This document shows positions 1 to 13,322 of a DNA stretch of 64,000 bases, piece after piece. The stretch covers positions 9,536,501 through 9,600,500 of the forward strand of contig NC_063275.1 of NCBI RefSeq assembly GCF_910591885.1, in the 5' to 3' direction. The stretch comes from Bombus terrestris. Taxonomy: Eukaryota > Arthropoda > Insecta > Hymenoptera > Apidae. The notes beneath the pieces were generated by a model. The model was not told the DNA's origin. It saw only the letters and a list, made by a program, of their open reading frames with translations, and did no database searches. The stretch's first letter is position 1; each line of letters opens with the position of its first letter. A program made the position numbers and the translations under genes.

Positions 1-216
1 TTCGAATGAGTTCTTTAAAGAAAAATTCAATTTGGATAGAAAAACTGAAATTTTGTTTTGAACAATAAAAACAAAAAAAAAAATAAAATTGTTTAATGTA
101 TTTAGAAATCTGTCTGTTGCTGTCATAACCATTTACAAAACTATTTTTATAAAATGTTTCCAAATGAAATTTTTCAACAATTATTTATTTGTTAATGTAT
201 AGATACCAAAAAGGAA
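1..216. other. Sequence upstream of the first visible coding exon
   Basis: AT-rich sequence with no recognisable gene. An acceptor-like AG at 201-202 precedes open reading frame that runs into the ATG at 217. An earlier exon of gene 1, coding or leader, may therefore lie before the window start. Confidence 0.4.
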
Positions 217-2187
217 ATGGTTAAAAACAATGGAAGACTAAAATTGAACAATGATGAATCAAAACCATCAATTATTGAGCTGTTTCCTTGGATCCTAGAG
301 TTTAAAAAAATGTGCAGGTGCATACATACAGAAAAAAGTATGGCATCTTTAACAGAACTTATGCAATTTTATGTGAGGTAATGATTATATCGTCATAAGT
401 TTGTATCATCCCTATTTTCAGTTTACCAGTAATATTTTTTCTGGGAACTGGTTTAAAAATCAGTAAAAGTAGATAACTTAGTTCTTTAGATATTATACAT
501 TATATGTAGGTATTATTATAAATATATATATGTAATTATATATATAATAATAATATACAATAAATGTATATATACAATACAAGCGTGTTTCCTTTATGAA
601 CATCAAATTAAAATTATTAAGAATATCCATAATGGGAAGATCATTAGAATGCAATAAAGTAAAGTGGTATATAAAGAAGGTAGTGACTATATGGTCCTGA
701 ATTTAAAAGATATAATTTTTTTAGTATTAAATTATGATCAATGGAAATATTAGGGAAACATTAGAAAATATTCATCAAATAATTACTGTAAAACATATTG
801 AGAACAATTCTAAATGAAAGTGATCTAATAACAATAATATCAGTATAAAATGTTTTCAAATTATAAATTAATATCAATAATCAAAAATGTATATAAAAAT
901 TATTAAGAATAAAAATAGAAATAAATGTAATTATTACAAAATTTTGAGGTTGTAAGGGACAAAACAATAAATAAATACTACTACAAAAGGACAATGCAAT
1001 AAATAAATACTATCACATGAGGGACAACGCAATAAATAAATACTATTACATAAGGGACAACACAAAAAATAAATACTATTACTACTACTACTACTAATGC
1101 TACAAAAATTATTGTTTGTTTTAATTATTTTATATCACATCAAGCTTACTTTAAAAACAATGTTTATTATTGAAAGCTTCAATAACTTCATACAATTCTG
1201 TAATCATACTCATTAAACTTTTTATGCTTTCAGGGCATAATTAAATTTTTGTATCTGTTTGATATCTGTTAATATCAGTGATATGTTTACATATATATAA
1301 TATTCGTACTAATTATTTAAATAAACTATTAATGAATTATATATTTAAGCATAAATTTGTTACATATAAATCAAACAATATAAAAAGTTGTATGAATTGC
1401 AAATTTTAGATAGGATAGAAATGGATTGCATGTTATAAATTTATCAGTTTTATTGTATTAAGAAAATGAAAAATGTTTCAGTAAATAATTTGCTTACAGA
1501 AATGTAAGTGTCAGTGTAAATGAATGTTACACAAGGCCTTTAAGAGCAGCAAAATTAAAGGATTCTATTAGTGAGACTTTAATGTTGTTCTTATATATTT
1601 ATCGTGAACTTTCTGAGGTAAGCTTCTCTCTTAATTTTAATACTTTTGTATGCTGAACTGTTTCTTATGTTACCAAAACTAAACAAATTTCACCTTTTAG
1701 GATCATGATAGGTTCAGTTATTTAAATAATATGTCTGACTTATTAGCGCTCTATATAGATATGGAATTAAAAGCATCTAGGAAAAGCAGAGAAAATCATG
1801 ATAAAATTTGTGCAAGGATTACTTCTTGTCTTTATGTTTATCTAGGTATGATGACGTTCATGCAAATATTTTACAGCAATTAATTTAAATAGAAATGATT
1901 TAAAATGCTGAAATATTATATGTTATCTTAAAAGAAAATTTATATATCTCTTTCAGAACATTCCATGGAACATTTATTAGATACTTTAATCAAGGTACAA
2001 CTAATGTGTTGCAGTTATCATCATATTTTAGATCCAATTATAACGTAAGTATAAAACAAAGTAAAAGAGTTTATTTCTGACCTTTTTAATTCCATTGTTA
2101 GTTTGTGAAAATTCAGTCAAGAAATATAAATTAGTTTTTTCATTTGCAATAGAATTACTGCCTTAGTTAAAAATTTCATATTTATTT

Positions 2188-2245
<58 letters not shown>

Positions 2246-5200
2246 TATACTATACTATACTATACTATACTATACTATACTATACGTTACTTACTATATT
2301 TTAAATTTATTATTAACTTTTACATTTGAGTGAATCTATATAATATTTAATTATTATGTATGCTGCATAAGTTACCTTTATTTTTTTCAATTACTTAGCA
2401 AATTATCAGATCTTTTAATAAATCGTACTTCACCAAATAAGAACTTATATTATAATATTATAACTTTTATATATATATATATATATATATATAATAACTA
2501 TATAATAACTTATATATATATAACACCAATAAACGAGAGTGAAATTAAATTTTAATATAAGTTCTTATTTGGTGAATTACGATTTATTAAAAGATCTGAT
2601 AATTTGCTATATATATATATTTAATATTTAATATATACATACATACGTACATATACACAACTATTTTCCTTTTTAGGAAAATAATAAAAAATATTCCCAT
2701 TCACCCAGAATCAAGTATTATGTATATTCGTTACTTTTTTATTTATCGTTTGTGGAGAAAAATAAATGAAAATGTGGCTGTAAAAGATCAAATAACAGCT
2801 GCTGCAATTGCATCTCTGGGGCCATTGCCATCTACATTCTCGTCAAGTATATTAGAAGATGTATTGCCAAAAGTGCCAAAGAGTCAACCAAATTCTACAA
2901 AAGCTCTATTGCAGCATAAATTTGATATAAAAAAACATTGTGAAATGTTTGCACAATATTGCAGAAAAAGCAATGGAAGTGTATACCAGGACGGAATTGC
3001 AACTCCCATTGATTCGTCCAGTAGAATTAATTCAAAAATGGTATTTATCTATATACTAATTGTTTCTTTTCGTGCACATTTGTTATATTCAATTGACACA
3101 TTTATAATTATTAATCATCACTTTCAAATTGCTAGCAAAATTATTTATTAGGTTTTCCAAACTATAGTAATTACTGCATAAAGTTATTTTTATGTAAATA
3201 ACAAAACTAGTAATTAATCTATGAAACTTGGATCAGTGTGCACATAAAAATAATATAACTTAATTACGACAAAATTAATAATAATTTATGTTCATGCACG
3301 TCAGTCGGAAGATATGGTTAAGAAAGATGTAGAATATGTAGATAATAACGTGAATTCAATTATATCAGATAAAAATAAAAAAAATGAATCTATTTCTTTG
3401 CTAAATACTTTTAAAACTTTAAATTTGGAAGAACAAACTAGTTTTAAATGTTTAGGTACTTTTTCGAATAATATTTCTACGGAGCATGTTAATTCTAAAA
3501 CAATTAAATCAAATAAAGGTCGTTTGCGGAGGAAATGTAAAAAGTCTAATGAGATTGTAATTATTGATTTAACTAATGATATAGTGCTCGAGAAATGTAT
3601 AAAGAAACGAAAATCTAGAAAATTACCATGGTTAGAAGAAGCAAAAAAGAATATCGATTTAAAGATAGTAAAAGCATCACACAAGAAGAGAAGACAGGAA
3701 CATGTCGGACTTACACATCCATCAAATACCTCACGAAATATTAGTCATCGATCGGAAGATTCCTCTCAATCGGTATGTGCCACGAAAAGTCTCAGTGAAA
3801 AAAATGAATCTAATATATGCCGAACGGTTGTCCTTAAAAATGATGAAAATAAGATGGAAATCGACAAAGAGTTAATAACTTGTACAGAAAGTATAAGAAA
3901 ATCGATTGGTACGGAAGTCAATACTAAAGAAGTAAATATTAAAGCGTCTACAATGATCAGTAAAACAGTTCTAACCGAGATACTCCCGCTAACGAAGCAA
4001 GTATCAAAAATTTCAAACAGCGTTGTTAATGGTAATTGTTTAAGTAATGCAGATATTTCGAATATACAGAGCGACGAGAAGGAGAATGATAGTTTTAATA
4101 AACAAACTGTGATCAAGCGATTGACAGAAACAGACGTTTTCTCAGAGCCTGAAACACGCGAAAAAGTTGAAAGTTTTAAAAAAGTCTGTGATCTAGAAAC
4201 AGAATGCCCAGGTGTAAATAATACCACAATTTGTACTCAGTATAATTCCAAAGATAACGCTGATAGTTCTAATCGTTCTAATTTTAATGTAATTAATGAC
4301 GAGGTAACCGAAAGGATAACATTGTCGGAAAACTTCGAGCTCGAAAGGAATAATCAAAATGTCTCGAGCGACAAAATGTTAAATAATACTTGTTTCAGTG
4401 AAAGTGTTTGTAAATCTGACTACTCTAACAGCACCGTTAATTCCGAGATTAGACGCGATGAATTAATTACGCCGCAAAATAATGATAGAAACGAAACAAT
4501 CTCTACTGGAAGAATCCAGAAAGTTGAAGCTTCTCCTGTTAAAAATGTATTAGATTATGAGGAGAAGCAAGGATCATCGGGTATACTTGTCGAAATTTCG
4601 ACAATGCAAAAGAAGCTTGAATCGCGAATGGAATCGAAATCATCAAAGTTCGTAAACAGAGCGAAAGATGAATTCTGCACGCGACCAGAATTAGAAATCT
4701 GTAGTTATGATGAAATAAACGAGAATATAAGAGAAAATAAATCAAGCATCGATAATATTAGAGAATCTATTTTCGAATCTTATTCTACGGATAAGAAAGA
4801 TATTTCTAATACAATTAATGCAACGTGCCCGAATGAAAATATTGAAAATAATGAAAATAACGAAAATTCTTGTATCGATACAAACTTTAAGAAGCCTGTA
4901 GGAGACAAGTGCGATAATGATATTGGCAAATATGTTAATAAGGAAGATGTTCCTTGCAAATCTGACAAAGTATCATCAGAAATCACGCCAAAGGAGTGTA
5001 ATAATTTATATAAAGTAACAGAGGAAAAAAATGTGTGTACCGTTGCCAAAAATAAATATATCGTTCAAGATTCTGAATTACAAGACAATATCGATGGTCT
5101 GTCGTTGTTGGCGAGTGTTTCGCAGCATATACCACATTTAAAGCCTGAATCCGACGTAAAATGCGATCAAATAAAAGTAAAGGATTACGCATCTTTGAGG

Positions 5201-7174
5201 TATGCGTGTTACAATCAAATCACTGATGACGAGACTGATACAAATGATTCGTCAAATACCGTTTCCCTATTACTTGAAAATCCATCCGCAGAAATAATCA
5301 ATAGAATCGTTGGCATTTATCCCGAGGACACCATAGATAAAGTCGAGCTTCGAGTAGAAGTAACATCTAACGAAGCGGAGAGTGGAAACGGTGATAGCGA
5401 GTTGTGTAAAGTCATTTCTCATCCGGAAACAAGCATAAATTACGACACGGACGCGCTGACGCATAATTTCGCCCCCATTGAGAACAATGCGCAAACCGTG
5501 AAAGAGAATACAAACGTAATACTAAACGGAGAAACCATAGTTTTGCTGCAAAAGTCTCCTAACAGTAATCTGTATATTATAAACAAAGCAGTTGAAAATT
5601 TGGAGGATCACGCTAGCGACGAGGAGATCAATAGGTTAAAAGAGAAAAATTGGATATCTCCAACTGAAGATTGTGGACAATTCGAAGCTATAACTTCTCT
5701 GGACTATGCGTCGTGTAATTTGGAATTAACTTCGTACAACAAGGAATTACCGTATCAAGAGAACAAGTGTTCCGTAGAAGGGATCAAGATTGAACCGGAA
5801 GATAAGAATTTCGCAGACACGAAAGCATATTCAAAAAAAGCACCGCTATCGACCGACATGCTTTCTGTCAATTCGCAAATGTATCAGGAGGTAAACTTAA
5901 TGAGCAAATCGATGGATAAGCGGAAATCAAAATCGAATCTCACCTTCCGACAAAATATCAAACAAGAATTCAATATCTCTAATCATATCGCACCGAACTG
6001 CGCGATCCCGGGATTCAATGGAATTCACTCACACCCACACGAAGTTAACGCTCAACATCCCTTACATATATCTGCCACTCATCCAACTACCTTACCACCG
6101 ATCTATGGAAATTGTGCAGCCAATGGGGAATTATGCGTACCATATCATAAACATTGCACCTCGGTATCGTGTAGTTTGCAAATTAATGCTAACACTTCCC
6201 TTCATTCGCACGCGAAATCGGGTAGTTCATGCGGAAGATCGCATTGCTCCTGTTTAAATTGCACCTACGATATCGTCGCGCATTGCAGACAGTGTATACA
6301 CCCAGCGACGGATACACACGTGTCTTGTATCGAAAGTAGTCCGTATTTTTTGCCAACGCATTCGTCAGTACAAAGCCCTGCCGTCCAAGAGCATGACAGA
6401 GCAAAGAATGAAGTCGTTATAGAAAAATTATACGACGATCAATTATTGTGTAAAATAGAGAACAACCTTTTGCAAAATAAGTCATTGGAAAAACTGGGAG
6501 TACAGTGCGATTCAGAAAAAGGAGTGTTTAAAAAAGATGCGGAGAATAAGTTGCCTTTAAAGAAAAGGCTGAAGGCGCATGCTATGGCATATGCGGGCAC
6601 ACCTATAAAAACTGAAAAAATAGACAATTATCCAGCTATGCCTATGATGTCTATAGCTGCTTTAGAAGCGTTAGACAATACACGGAAGAGATCTGATCAA
6701 ATCGTTAAATCCGAATACGAACTGTCTCTTACGAAAAAGCAGGAACTGCATAGTGACTATCATTGCAATTCGCATTTGATAAGAAGAAATTATTACAAAG
6801 ATGTACAGGATACCGAATCACATCAAAATCTCGCGAACGAAAATGCAAGGAAGATCGAATGTCAATTTCGATCGACAAATGATCAAACTAGTAATACTAT
6901 ATATCAAGAATCTTGCCTTCAGAGGACAGTTAAAACATTCGAGCAACAGGAAGAGGTGAATCTATTAGACGTGACGTCGATAAAGCAATTTGAGATAGAA
7001 ACGATAGAGCAGGAAGGAACGTATAAAAGGGTAAAGAAAACACAGTCGCCTCTTCGGCAAACAAGAAGCTCAAAAAGAAACGTTCCTAAAGTAAATTATT
7101 CTTACACCGATGTTGATCCAGAGTGGAATCCGTCCGGTGAGTCAAAACGCAAACGTAAAAAGACTAGTCGATGA
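217..7174 (+). CDS. Unrecognised large nuclear-type protein, paralogue A (6 exons)
   Basis: Exons read from splice sites are 217-377, 1500-1617, 1701-1845, 1957-2044, 2677-3040 and 3305-7174; phases join to give about 1581 residues. I do not recognise the family. Residues 1-292 (exons 1-5) are mostly predicted helical, with short motifs such as LFPWILEF and YIRYFFIYRLWRKI. The last exon codes for a charged, Asn/Ser/Glu-rich, probably disordered chain. It carries a SUMO-interaction-like IVIIDLTND near 376-384 followed by a basic stretch, a Cys/His-rich patch near 1198-1298, and a basic C-terminus with the motif YTDVDPEWNPSGESKRKRKK. The exon lengths 118/145/88/364 are identical to those of the convergent gene at 21-26 kb, which supports the model strongly. 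The ATG at 217 is the first in-frame one seen, but an upstream exon is possible. Basic patches and the SIM-like motif suggest a nuclear protein; this is inference. Confidence 0.85.
953..1096. repeat. 33-bp minisatellite, about four units, ending in a TAC triplet run
   Basis: Four tandem imperfect copies of a unit containing GGGACAA and AATAAATAAATACTA start near 954, 986, 1018 and 1051. They are followed by a short (TAC)n run. The repeat lies in intron 1 of gene 1. Confidence 0.85.
2193..2285. repeat. (TA)n run followed by (CTATA)n pentamers
   Basis: About 50 bases of TA dinucleotides pass directly into about eight CTATA pentamers. Located in intron 4 of gene 1; simple-sequence DNA. Confidence 0.95.
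2396..2609. mobile_element. Inverted-repeat (MITE-like) element in intron 4 of gene 1
   Basis: The arms 2396-2452 and 2553-2609 are reverse complements over 57 bases with one mismatch. They separate a ~100-base TA-rich loop, and the outer ends read TAGCAAATTATC and its complement. TA at both ends would fit a Tc1/mariner-type target duplication. No coding sequence. The near-perfect arms imply a young insertion or pairing constraint, and the transcript would fold into a long hairpin. Confidence 0.8.
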
Positions 7175-10100
7175 TCGATACCACCTCATTATGGAAATTC
7201 ATTACTGTAAGAAATTTTTCTGAGATTTAAATAATTAAGTGTACATTACTCCTACAAGACTGTGGCATCATAAACTTGTAAATGTTGTATAAATGAGAAG
7301 ATAAATTATCCTGGGAAGATATTTACATACCGGCGAAGTGTATAGTACAATGCTCGAAGATCAATATTAGCGTAATTTTTTTTAATTTTTAAGCAGCATC
7401 ATGGAAGATATTTACATTTAGTAGATTGTACGTATATTTTGTCGGACACGGACAGTTTCATACTAAAACAATAGAAAATTCTTTAGTGTTCGTAATTTAC
7501 TGTGTATAAAACTGTGCAGTATTATACTCCATTTTATCAGACTACTAGTTAATTTTGATATAAATTCTCTGATTTTAATTAAATTCAGTATATTTGTAAT
7601 CATTTAGAGCAAAATTTCGTCATTTATAAAGTAATTAAAATCTTTTATATGAATCGGATAAAAATTACTTTTGTATATAATTTTGTAAATATATTATAAT
7701 CCAAAATAATTGTATGCAAATTTTACGATTTTATAACTCGCATATAGAAGGTAAGATAATTTACGTTAACAAATAATTTTAAATACATTCTGCTAAGCTA
7801 CATGAAACACCATGATGTGGTACAAACAACTCGATATTTTTATATAAACTAATAAAAGATATTCTTTATCAGCTTTAAAATTAAATTTTCATTAAATACA
7901 TGTTCGTATGTATTCATAGCATAAGATTTTATGTAGCAAAGTATGAATTACCGTAGTACATAAAACTACTATTAACTTTAATCTCTTTGACAAACATTAG
8001 ATTTTATATTTTTCAGTTTGATGGAATAAAATTATTTAAATTCAGAAAAATGAGAAAAGCTGGCTCATGACAACATTATAGTTTAAAAGAATTTGGATAG
8101 GTAAGATTAAAAATCAAATAACATAATAAAGTATATGTATATTTGAATATTCTCCTTTCTAGCCTGTATAAAAAAAGTTGCATGCTAAATAAGAAAATAT
8201 TTTACTATAGAAGTTTAACATTTTCTATTCCAGATTAATTATTTCCTCCAGATTAATATTGAAAAATTTCAAGCAACTGCTTAATTCGCAAAATGTGATG
8301 TCAATAAATTTGCCAAATAACATAGAAATAACAGTACCGTCATACAAAAATAGAACAGGAAAAATGAACTTCCTTCGATTTTTTAACCTGTCCTTTTAAT
8401 ACATATAGCAGCATTATTTGTTATAGATATACTCTTAGAGATCACAATGCAAGTAACATAGCTAGTCATCACTTTTTAGTTATGATTTAAAACATATTTA
8501 GTTTACATGTTACTAAAATAAAACACGAGAAAGTAATATGTATTCAAAAATTTCAGGTTAAAATCGAAAACATCACGTAAAATTAAAAAAATGTACTTAG
8601 ACTTTGTATACTTACCAAAATGATAGAGCTTTGTTACATGGAACGTCATTCGATACAATACTCGAATTTATAGCGCCTTTACATAATTTATGCTTTAAAA
8701 ATTTAACATATTTTAAAAAATTATTCGATTATTTTTCTCAAGTGTTTGGATAAAGTACATGTATCTCGCTGTACAAATTCTAGATTTAAAAAGAAGGAAA
8801 TGTAACTTTTGGAAGTTAAACTTTAAAGAGATTAAAGAATTCTAATAGTTAATTTACTTTTCTTCAATTATTATTTCTCATTTATGTATAACACATATAT
8901 TCACTCGTTTGAAAATACAAGGTTATTTGCATAGTTCAGTGCCATATTCTTGTGTTTGATATCTGTGATTATTAGCTGACTAATGCTAAATTAGTAACGT
9001 GTTTTATTGTACAAAAAATGTATTTGATTGAATACTTAAAAACTATCTGAAATTTATAATTAATCCGAATTTGATATTTATAAACATTTCTACATAGAGA
9101 AATAATCATAATCAAGACAAGCTACTTTGCAATGCAATTTTTTCGTGCAAATAATACGAAATTTCATTTCGATTACAGAAATTATGTAGGTAACTATAAC
9201 TTTTACGATGTATAAAAAAAGACATGCGATATTAATGCAGCAGATAAACGTTTATTATTCCTTCTTTATCGTTACCATTTATTTTTTCAAAAAAAAAGTC
9301 TGATAGGTTTAAGTTAACGTAACATAATTCGATATTAATTATTACAATCGCGATTAAATGATTGCCAAATGTTTCTATTTATGCACATGACCATATGGAT
9401 AGTTTGTTACTAAGAAAATTATCCTAAGCGCCAAGCATTTATTAGCAAAAGTCTGATATCCTAAAATATAATTTAGAGTAGTAACATTGCATCAAATGCC
9501 TCATTCATTCGTGTTCATAAAAAAAAATTGAGTACTGTGTATGTGTAGAACGTTATGTCATAATAATGAATAAACTTGTATTTACATACATTTGTAAATT
9601 ACATGCATTACGCAGTGCATAGACTGGGTTTTTTAAGAAAAATGGTATAAACATATTTACCTCATATTTACGTCCCTAGCGTAAATTTTTTACGTTTACG
9701 ATTAGGGTTAGACGTAGTTTGTAACAGGGTACTCGTTTATATATTCTTTTAATACCTTTATATTTAATTATTTTTTATTTAAACATCTAAAATCATGTAT
9801 CTATGAGATTTTTATTTTATCTAATACTTGACTCTATATTACGATACATTATGTAAAACTCATTTTTAATATACATAGTTATTTTATATGTTCATTAAAG
9901 TGCTTTTATCCGTTTTATAGTATCCTACAAATAAAAATATTTTTGTTTTCCAACAATATTCCATAATATATAGTAGTTTGTGCAATTTCGTCATTCTTCA
10001 AATAAAAGATGCAAATAGAATAAGATATGCATGAAAAATAAAACTATTTTAAATTTTAAGAGATAAAAAAATATATATATAGCTGTAGTTTTTATGCATC

Positions 10101-11732
10101 AAAAATATTTTTAATTGGACTTTCGAAAGGAAAAAAAGATTGAAGATATGAAAATTAAAGTTATTTTAGATTTAAAAAGCTTTAGAAATATACATATATA
10201 ATATATATATATAGTTATAATATTTGTGTACAATATAATTGTAAATATATATATACACCTTTAAATATCTGTAGATCATTTGTTAACATAATATTAACAA
10301 TATAATAAAACACTGAAGTAAATTTTATTTATTAAAATATGTTTAGAAAATTTTTGTAGAGATGTATATTTATGTAATTCTATATAATTTTATTATCCTA
10401 TTACAGTATACTCAATTTATTTGTATATACGCTATTATTTTCTTAATTAATGAAAATACGAAAAATTTTTTCATATAAAAGTTGCTTAACTTCATAGGGG
10501 GTATTTAGTAAGATATTTCGATTTCTTTTTACATTCTTATTTAAAGAGATTTTAATACCAATGTAATTTTTGAAGCGAAACTATACATTTTTATACACTA
10601 TTTAATGCATTCTTTATAAAAAGATATTAAGGTATAACGATTAGTTTAAAAGATATTTTAACCTTTAGTCTTCTAAAACTTATTGCATAAAAGACAAGAA
10701 AAAAATAAATATAAAAGCGCTGCGTTGTCTTTATTCTTTTGTTCAGTCTCTAAATCGTACATTATGGACAAACTAGTATAATTGTAAATTATATAAATCT
10801 GGTACAATCATTCGATTAATACGTTAATCGCATAAAATACATTAATGTGTACAAAGTAATGCAAATACCTAACGTCCACATTAATCTTGTTACAGAGTTA
10901 TTTAGTGAAACATAATAGCACATATTTCATCTTTCATACGTACAGATCATAACGTTACATTTATAACTTTACATTTACGTCTATAAATCATTATCAATAT
11001 AAATTATGTATATCTAATTTAACTCTAATACATGTCTTTAAATAACTGATTTTATCATTATACATATGATATAAAAAAGAAAATATTTTTTGGTATTTAA
11101 ATACATGTATAGTACAAGTATTTTATTCAAGAATTGGTCAGATTAAAACATTTCAGTTTCTTTTCCCTTTTCCTACCTTTTAGCAAAGGTTTGAATACAC
11201 AGTAATATAATAGAAATATTTTTATTATCGCAAAGTGGTATTTCTCATACATTTAATACATAATATCCTAATAAGGTATTTAATTAATTTCTACTGTTCC
11301 TTTTTTTGTACATTCTATTTATTTAACATTAACTATGATTTCCTTAAATATTGTGTGATGTTTCATGAATAATTGTTAATCCTTCAATAGGGTAATAGTA
11401 AAAATACAAATCTATATGCATCTATTATAACATGTATAATAGAAGTATATGTATAAAATAAATAGATGTGCAGCTTCATTAATTGAATATCATATATTAT
11501 TTCAGTATCTCTCTGTTATAAATAAAATTAAAAATTAAATTTTTATACTTTTAATATAACTTTTGAATCGTTGGATCACTAAAGTTGAGACCTGCATTTT
11601 TGTATTCTAGGTGATAATTTTATATCTCGCAAACTGAAATTATATCCACAATTAAGTGTACAAGTAAGAAAACAACTTTACTTATATAAACTTATTTTAA
11701 AAAAACAAAATCGTTTTAAGAAATGTTTTACG
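7175..11732. other. 3' UTR of gene 1 and AT-rich intergenic DNA
   Basis: No open frame with coding character on either strand. Several AATAAA-like signals occur, so I cannot fix the cleavage site. The first ~60 bases after the stop have a diverged counterpart beside the pseudogene at 18.1 kb, so the old duplication included the start of this 3' UTR. Confidence 0.5.
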
Positions 11733-12640
11733 TTAATATTTTATCGCATTTCCGTGAGTATCTATGACTGCCTGCAAACGTCACAGCATCATTTCGATTA
11801 TCGTTTTCCACGTTTCTACCACTTTTTTCTTTCCACTTTCTTTATTTTTTATATTACAATTTTCTAATCGATCTTTTAATTCTCTCCATAAATGTTCTAT
11901 TGTATTCAGATCCGATAATTGTGGTGTTTTCAATAATATTAGGACATTATAATGCAATCATTACTTTCTTTTGCTGTAAATGATATACTGATAACCAATG
12001 GTTATAAATTTCGTTTTAAAATGCCCAGATATTTCATCTTCTCCACTGTTTCCTCTATAAATTCGATATTTCCTATATCACGATTAATCTCCCATTGTAT
12101 TTAAAAGTTGGTCATGTAGTCGTACATGAATTTTATGGAACTGTGCATTCGACCGTCTCCATGCTATTTCTTTACCGTCCACACCAAATAAATTAATTTT
12201 AATTTCGTCAGAAAAAATTAAATTTTTCCAGAAACTTTCTGGATAATTGCAAACATTTTAGTTTGTTTGCTTTGGAAATATAGGACTTTCTTCGAGATAC
12301 TCGATCGTGGTACCCCTCTCTATGCAAAACTTGACGGATTGTTCCCCTTGACAGGCTTGCTAAGTCTTGAAGAATCATCTATTGGTAATTTTGCGAGCTT
12401 AATTTTAATTTCTCGCACTACATATCTTTCGTTATACTCGGAAAGAATATTTTTCTGCCTCGATCGCTCTTATTTTTTACTGCACCTTCATATCTAAATT
12501 TATTTATTATTTTATGTGCAATAAAATGGATTCTACCATTAACTATACTACTAATTTGCCACAGAGAACTTCCTTTACAATATAAATATACAATGATTTA
12601 TCGAAGAGAAATATCAGTTTCTTTTCTTTCCGAAGTCGTT
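11733..12640 (-). pseudogene. Decayed Tc1-type transposase
   Basis: Read on the minus strand, several frames together give Tc1-family landmarks in order: a helix-turn-helix region with TIRQVLHREGYHDRVSRRK (near 12.3 kb), the segment NLIFSDEIKINLFGVDGKE with the catalytic Asp of the DE pair (near 12.2 kb), then SDLNTIEHLWRELKDRL and a C-terminus ending AVIDTHGNAIKY just before the stop at 11733. Many stops and frameshifts break it. It cannot be active. Terminal repeats were not identified. Confidence 0.8.
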
Positions 12641-13322
12641 GTTAAACTGGTGCGAAATAACAAACGAAAATCAAAGCAAATTATGCTATGTGCCTTACAA
12701 TGTAGGGTAACCGTACCTCTATAATAAAATCGAAAAACAAATGCATAACAATATAACCCAATATATATTTGGGAGGATTCTTACTCCGTACGCTCAATTT
12801 TATATTGGTAAAATCGTTGTATGTCTGGGAACATTAATAAAGAAAACAAGATTAATTTATTTGACTATTTCTTTTCAGCAATCGAATTTAAACTGTAGTA
12901 CAATACTTTTTGCTGTATTTTATAAAACATGGATTTAGTATGCCCAATTTTGCTAGGTGTACATAAGTTTCGAAAAATTATATTAGGAAGAAAACAAATT
13001 TACGAAGTTATAAATTTACAATGTAATTATAGAAGAACTGTTCAATCACATTACATTTCATGAATTTACAAATAAATTTTCTTTCGTGTCATATAAGTAT
13101 GTCTATACTTTTATTTTATTTTATACGCCGTTTAGTGACATATTGTATGGTTTGAAATATATAAGCAATCTTTTATACATATTTCTAAAATTCAGATCTT
13201 AAATATTTAAACGAGAATACAATTTTCTACAAAATAGCAAAGGTTGTTCACGCCTTTGTCAATGTCTACGCAGTATCATTTACGATTTTGGGATACAAAA
13301 TAATTCGTTATCTTACTTTTAT
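12641..13322. other. AT-rich intergenic sequence, nothing recognised
   Basis: Lies between the Tc1 remnant and the long-TIR element. No gene or clear repeat seen; the 65-codon open frame at 12741-12938 has no coding signature. Confidence 0.5.

Noticed and set aside
953..1096. Possible CRISPR-like array of regularly spaced repeats
   Set aside because: The units are contiguous imperfect tandem copies without unique spacers, in an animal intron.
217..3040. Naming the N-terminal region of the paralogues as a TRFH or other known domain
   Set aside because: Helix-rich character and vague similarity are not enough; a profile or structure search is needed before naming it.
3301..6627. Several minus-strand open frames opposite the last exon of gene 1
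   Set aside because: They are shadows of the plus-strand coding exon; composition and the paralogue alignment support only the plus strand.
11764..12497. Plus-strand open frames of 62 and 76 codons
   Set aside because: They are antisense to the decayed Tc1 transposase, which reads clearly on the minus strand.
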